Shown: positions 59,301 to 64,000 of the stretch, piece after piece
How positions within the stretch are numbered: the first letter of the stretch is position 1
How the letters are laid out: each line of letters begins with the position of its first letter
Origin: Cherax quadricarinatus
Lineage: Eukaryota; Arthropoda; Malacostraca; Decapoda; Parastacidae
Direction: 5' to 3'
DNA length: 64,000 bases
Assembly (NCBI RefSeq): GCF_038502225.1
Contig: NC_091301.1
Span: 14,818,244-14,882,243, forward strand
Position numbers and translations under genes: made by a program
The notes under the pieces: generated by a model
What the model was told of the DNA's origin: nothing
The model's input: only the letters and a program-made list of their open reading frames with translations
Database searches by the model: none

Positions 59301-60764
59301 GCGGAGACTTAAATACTGTCGGAAGGAGAGGTGCAGAGTAGTAGTAGTAGTGAGAATGTAAGCCACTGAAAGGTCAGGTCCCTCTCAGATCCAACAATTC
59401 TCACTTGAAAAGTTTGTCCAAGGTGTTTTCTGTATCAAGATGCCATGTGTTGCAGTGTCTGACAAGATGAACATCAAAATGGTATACAATACCGACAGGT
59501 TGGTAGGTAAGACACATAGGCAACAGTTAGGCAACTTTATTCCGAAACGTTTCGCCTACACAGTAGGCTTCTTCAGTCGAATACAGAAAGTAGGCAGGAA
59601 CAGTAGAGAAGACGATGTAATCAGTCCATCACCCTTAAAGTCGTAGAATTTGAGGTTGTCAGTCCCTCGGCCTGGAGAAGTTCAGTTCCATAGTCAGGAA
59701 CTATCTGAAGATCAAGCGACAGTGCGGAGACTTAAATACTGTCGGAAGGAGAGGTGCAGAGTAGTAGTAGTAGTGAGAATGTAAGCCACTGAAAGGTCAG
59801 GTCCCTCTCAGATCCAACAATTCTCACTTGAAAAGTTTGTCCAAGGTGTTTTCTGTATCAAGATGCCATGTGTTGCAGTGTCTGACAAGATGAACATCAA
59901 AATGGTATACAATACCGACAGGTTGGTAGGTAAGACACATAGGCAACAGTTAGGCAACTTTATTCCGAAACGTTTCGCCTACACAGTAGGCTTCTTCAGT
60001 CGAATACAGAAAGTAGGCAGGAACAGTAGAGAAGACGATGTAATCAGTCCATCACCCTTAAAGTCGTAGAATTTGAGGTTGTCAGTCCCTCGGCCTGGAG
60101 AAGTTCAGTTCCATAGTCAGGAACTATCTGAAGATCAAGCGACAGTGCGGAGACTTAAATACTGTCGGAAGGAGAGGTGCAGAGTAGTAGTAGTAGTGAG
60201 AATGTAGCCACTGAAAGGTCAGGTCCCTCTCAGATCCAACAATTCTCACTTGAAAAGTTTGTCCAAGGTGTTTTCTGTATCAAGATGCCATGTGTTGCAG
60301 TGTCTGACAAGATGAACATCAAAATGGTATACAATACCGACAGGTTGGTAGGTAAGACACATAGGCAACAGTTAGGCAACTTTATTCCGAAACGTTTCGC
60401 CTACACAGTAGGCTTCTTCAGTCGAATACAGAAAGTAGGCAGGAACAGTAGAGAAGACGATGTAATCAGTCCATCACCCTTAAAGTCGTAGAATTTGAGG
60501 TTGTCAGTCCCTCGGCCTGGAGAAGTTCAGTTCCATAGTCAGGAACTATCTGAAGATCAAGCGACAGTGCGGAGACTTAAATACTGTCGGAAGGAGAGGT
60601 GCAGAGTAGTAGTAGTAGTGAGAATGTAAGCCACTGAAAGGTCAGGTCCCTCTCAGATCCAACAATTCTCACTTGAAAAGTTTGTCCAAGGTGTTTTCTG
60701 TATCAAGATGCCATGTGTTGCAGTGTCTGACAAGATGAACATCAAAATGGTATACAATACCGAC

Positions 60765-62600
60765 GGTTTTTCGGAATGGAAAACTTCCGTTTTAAAACCC
60801 TGTCAAAATCCGAGTTTTTTGTTTTTCCCCCTCGTTGATCAAAGCACCTTAAAAAGTTTTGGTCGGGTTTTTTCTGTTTTCTCTTTGCCAGTTTAAAATT
60901 CCTGTTTAATCCGAATTTTCCCCGGGGGGTTAAACCCCCTGGCCTTTGATGCGTTTGCTACTGCTTCTTCGTTTCCGCGGAAAACGGCTTTGGGAAGGCG
61001 CCTTTTCGGCCCCTAACCCTTTCGATTTCCCCGGGGGGTTTTGGTCGCCTGCCTTTGACTGGGCTTGAACAAGCTTTCTAAAAATTGTTTGTTTTGGAAC
61101 TGCGACTCCTGCCCCCTTCAACCCCCTTTGTTAGATGGGCTGTTGAACTCCGCCCGGGAAAAAAATTTCACTAAGTGACTCGTCTTTTCTTTTCGGTTCA
61201 CGGGGTTTCTGTGTGGGAAGGTGGGAATAAGCTTTTTTCCCGTGCGTTACCGTGTTCTCTTGTGGGGCCCACATAACATCTTAAAACGAACACCCCAAAG
61301 GGGAAATTTTTGGACATTTTTCGTGATTTTTCCCCTCCCTCCCCCCCATTTTCTCCCGCGATCCGAAGGTTCTGACAGGGGCTCCAGGCAATTTCGCCAA
61401 AAAATGTGAACGTTTCGTTTCCCCTTTTTTTTCCCTTTTGTTCTGGGCGTTGGGGTAAATTGCAACTCTTTTGACCCCAAACCCTGTCTTTTTTCCCCGT
61501 GTTTTTTTGGAACCTGACCTAGCTTTGAACAAAAAACCTGGAAAAATTTTCATTTGGGGGTTGGGAAATGGTTTTTTCACTACCCTGCTCTCCCTTCACG
61601 TTTTGCCCCCACTTCCGTCTTGGGGTTTTTGGGCTGGATTTGGGGGGAAACGTTAAAAATTCCATTTGGGATGAAGATTTTTCTTTTCCCCATGTTGAAG
61701 AAACCCACTGGGGGCTTTGGAAAAAGAACTTTCGTGTGCCCTGGGGGGAAATTTCTTTGGCAAAAAGGCTGAAAGGGCCCACAATTTGGTTTGGGTTTGT
61801 TTTTTTTGTTTTTCCCCCTCTCCCCTCTTTTTCATTTTTAAAGGGCCGTCTTCAAAGGGTTCCGACATAAAACAGTTTGGCCAAAGACGGCCCCTAAAAT
61901 TTCTGGGCGCCACCTTTCTGTTCCCCGGGAAAACACTTGTGGATTAAAGCCTGCGTTCTTTTCCATTTTGTCGTTTTTAAAAAACCCCTTTGACGCTTCC
62001 CAAAAATTTTTAGGGTTTTTGGCGGGCGGGCCCGGGGGCCCACACCTTGTCCTCAAATTTTGAATCCCCTGCCTGATTTTCGTTTCACTGCTCTCGGGCC
62101 GGGAAAAAATGACTAAAAGCTCATCTCCTTTTCCCCGCCACTTTATTGGGCAAAACCTTGGGGAAACTTTGGAAAAAAACCCCCAACTTCCTGTTTTTTG
62201 TCAATTATACCTTTTTGATGTTCATCTTCATCTTAATTTTGAAAAAACCCCAAACAAACTTTCAGGGGTTATTGGTTTCCCAAAAACCATTTCCCCTCTC
62301 CTTTTTCCCGGGTTTCCCCCCCCTTAAATAATCTAGGCAGGAGGCCCCAAATTTACGACAGATGTTACTTTTCTCTGCTACTTTTTATTCGACTTTTTCT
62401 GTTCCAAAGCTTCGAAAAGAACAACCCTTGTTCTCCTAAAAAATTTGCAACAAGACCCCCGAGGCGGTTTGGCGGTTGTGATGAATGGTTTGAAAAAACC
62501 GTATATAACCCCGTCTAGGGCCCCTATGCTGTACATTCTACCGATTGATGGACTGAAACATCGACTCCCGGTTGGGACTGATTACCTTTCTCCCTCCCCT
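60765..62600. other. Homopolymer-laden sequence with no recognisable gene
   Basis: Immediately after the array, the text is full of runs such as ttttcccccc and ggggaaattttt. Frames on both strands are short. This style resembles an unpolished single-read consensus or gap fill. I see no gene. Confidence 0.6.
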
Positions 62601-62610
62601 CCTTGCCTTC

Positions 62611-63260
62611 CTCTTTGTATTGGACTGATAAGCCCTTTTGGGAAACGTTTCCCCGAATAAAAATTCCCCTGTTTTTTAGGTAAGACACAACACAGTTAGG
62701 TATCTTTTTTCAAACTTTTGCCTACCATACTTTTCAAACATGAAAAATTGATAGAAACAGAAGATACTTGAAGACGTGTAATAGTCCATCACCCCCTTTA
62801 AAATTTTGGGGGGGTCAGTCCCTCTCTGGAGAAAAAGGGATTGTTCCGTTGTCTGAAACAATAAAAGTTAAATGGGATGGACCAAAAGTGCCGGAGGTGA
62901 GACGTGGTTGCTTTGGGGGCGGGTCCTCTCAAACCCCGCCGTTCTCACTGAGAGGGCGAAGTTGATGGTCTGTCCAAAATCCCCGGTTGCAGTGTCTGAC
63001 AGAATGAACATTAAAATGGTATAAAAAAACCGACAGATTGTTAGGTAAAAAACCCTACCAGTTGGGGATCTTTATTTCAAAAAGTTTCCCTACAGTGGCT
63101 TCTTGATCAGTACAGAAAAATTGATGAAGCAGAAAATGCGAAGCGATGTAATCAGTCCATCACCCTTAAAGTTTTGAGGTGGTCGTCCCCCGTCTGGAAG
63201 AGCATTGTTCCCTTGTCTGAAACAAATGAATTGAAGTGACAGGATGGGCCTTTATAATTT
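62611..63260. mobile_element. Error-rich or decayed copies of the PLE terminal repeat
   Basis: Three hammerhead relics are recognisable: plus near 62611-62672 (CTGATAA, GGGAAACG), and minus near 62699-62750 and 63067-63122. The surrounding phrases (aatagtccatcaccc, ggtcagtccctct) match cleaner copies at 63160-63480, mostly with homopolymer changes. Confidence 0.6.
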
Positions 63261-63545
63261 CCCGTGGTCAGTCCCTCAGTCTGGAGAAGAGCATTGTTCC
63301 GTTGTCTGAAACAATATGAAGTTGAAGTGACAGGATGGAGCCTTTATATAGTGCCAGGAGGTGAGACGTAGGTTGCTTTGGGAGGGCAGGTCCCTCTCAA
63401 ACCCAGCCGTTCTCACTAGTAGAGGTCGAAGTTGATGGTCTGTACCAAGATACCCTTGTGTTGCAGTGTCTGACAGAATGAACATTAAAATGGTATAAAA
63501 TACCGACAGATTGTTAGGTAAGACACATAGCCAACAGTTAGGTAT

Positions 63546-63602
63546 CTTTATTTCGAAACGTTTCGCCTACACAGTAGGCTTCTTCAGTCGAGTACAGAAA
63601 AG
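63546..63602 (-). ncRNA. Hammerhead ribozyme, type I
   Basis: Core CTGAAGA, extra A, helix II GCCTAC/GTAGGC, GAAA, ACGT, proximal TCGA/TCGA and distal CTTT/AAAG. No defect is seen. Confidence 0.8.
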
Positions 63603-63614
63603 TACTCCTGGCAC

Positions 63615-63624
63615 TATATAAAGG
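63615..63624 (+). promoter_or_regulatory. TATA box upstream of hammerhead (TATATAAAGG)
   Basis: It lies 140 bp upstream of the plus-strand hammerhead at 63764, the same spacing as TATTTAAG to hammerhead in the 422-bp array. A mirror copy is on the minus strand at 63341-63350. Confidence 0.5.
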
Positions 63625-63763
63625 CTCCATCCTGTCACTTCAACTTCATATTGTTTCAGACAACGGAACAATGCTCTTCTCCCGACTGAGGGACTGACCA
63701 CCTCAAAACTTTAAGGGTGATGGACTGATTACATCGTCTTCAAGTATCTTCTGCTTCTATCAA

Positions 63764-63820
63764 CTTTTCTGTACTCGACTGAAGAAGCCTACTGTGTAGG
63801 CGAAACGTTTCGAAATAAAG
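63764..63820 (+). ncRNA. Hammerhead ribozyme, type I
   Basis: Mirror copy of 63546-63602, with an intact CTGAAGA core and all helices. It is preceded by a TATA box 140 bp upstream. Confidence 0.8.
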
Positions 63821-63890
63821 ATACCTAACTGTTGCCTATGTGTCTTACCTAACAATCTGATAAATTAGACACATGTGCAACTCTTGGGTA

Positions 63891-63945
63891 TCTTTATTGA
63901 GGAAACGTTTCGCCACACAGTGGCTTCATCAGTCCATACAAAGGA
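63891..63945 (-). ncRNA. Hammerhead ribozyme, type I
   Basis: Minus strand: core CTGATGA, extra A, helix II GCCAC/GTGGC, GAAA, ACGT, proximal helix I GGA/TCC, distal CCTTT with AAAGA. No defect is seen. It sits near the window edge, in a terminal repeat that continues beyond the window. Confidence 0.8.
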
Positions 63946-64000
63946 GAATCTTGAAGAATAGGAGGAGAATGAGGTAATCAGTCCCTCAACCTTGAGTCGA

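Larger units (their letters stand above)
52763..60764. repeat. 422-428 bp tandem array (about 19 copies) carrying hammerheads
   Basis: Unit anchors (ATGCCATGTGTTGCAG) lie at 53087, 53510, 53932, 54354, 54776, 55199, 55627, 56051, 56473, 56895, 57321, 57746, 58171, 58594, 59017, 59440, 59863, 60285 and 60708. Length differences come from an AGT run (four to seven repeats) and a one-base TGTAAGCC/TGTAGCC change. Only isolated substitutions are otherwise visible, e.g. gagcagtag near 54675 and gtaaccactg near 56815, so amplification is very recent or homogenised. Each unit holds one minus-strand hammerhead and a minus-strand TATA-like TATTTAAG. The short frames of 68 or 104 codons in each unit have no coding character. 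The left edge joins PLE DNA; the right edge breaks at ccgac. Confidence 0.96.
63262..63860. mobile_element. Inverted pair of PLE-type terminal repeats
   Basis: 63262-63365 is the reverse complement of about 63604-63710, and 63500-63602 is the reverse complement of 63764-63853. Each half carries a TATA-like box (minus at 63341-63350, plus at 63615-63624) and phrases shared with the 50-kb copies. Confidence 0.8.

Noticed and set aside
53087..60896. Repeated 68- and 104-codon frames in the 422-bp units as a gene family
   Set aside because: The frame lengthens or shortens with a one-base TGTAAGCC/TGTAGCC change, overlaps the ribozyme in antisense, and has no domain. It is by-product sequence.

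Overview
The window is eukaryotic, repeat-dominated genomic DNA. It shows no bacterial or phage gene organisation, no intact host protein-coding gene and no rRNA. Several dispersed repeats look like those I associate with decapod crustacean genomes (crayfish, shrimp, lobster): the LINE tails, tRNA-headed SINEs and Penelope-like terminal repeats. I therefore infer an arthropod, most likely a decapod; this rests on recognition, not on a search.

Layout. 1-152 is (AC)n, followed by a LINE with an EEP endonuclease and part of its reverse transcriptase (153-2773). Long minisatellites follow: an 18-bp G-rich array (3055-5290), a 25-bp C-rich array (5345-10275), a 22-bp hairpin array (10374-10535), a 29-bp array with higher-order periodicity (14225-19950) and a degenerate 36-bp G-rich array (20145-25560). 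From 25.5 to 50 kb there is a mosaic of smaller arrays (31, 40, 56, 57, 23 and 36 bp), (TA)n tracts, SINEs, and two LINE families. Family A is represented best by the copy at 38167-40360 with a complete RT domain. Family B is represented by three near-identical 5'-truncated copies at 33775, 36326 and 47518. Penelope-like element (PLE) GIY-YIG endonuclease fragments lie at 43647-44354, 51772-52297 and 52298-52742, the last two as an inverted pair. 52763-60764 is a nearly perfect tandem array of about 19 copies of a 422-428 bp unit. 60765-63260 looks like poorly resolved consensus, and the window ends in inverted terminal-repeat copies of the same family.

The main discovery is that the motif scattered through the right half, and present once in every 422-bp unit, reads as a type I hammerhead ribozyme. 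It has a CTGATGA or CTGAAGA core, a helix II of 5-6 bp, a GAAA segment, a palindromic ACGT helix III suited to dimers, and a covarying proximal helix I (CGA/TCG, GGA/TCC, TGA/TCA). A TATA-like box lies about 106 or about 140 bp upstream on the same strand. The tandem array is therefore a candidate retrozyme-like locus: a minus-strand transcript would be expected to self-cleave into about 422-nt monomers. PLE-encoded hammerheads and animal retrozymes are known classes. This particular array, its extra core A, its promoter-ribozyme spacing classes and its junction with an inverted PLE pair are what deserve attention.

Other noteworthy patterns: five of six family A LINE insertions abut (AC)n at their 5' junction, suggesting microsatellite targeting. 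Two of the three young family B insertions lie inside tandem arrays and the third is nested in a LINE A copy. One SINE has a clean 14-bp target-site duplication. The very long open frames over the minisatellites are artefacts of stop-free periodic sequence.
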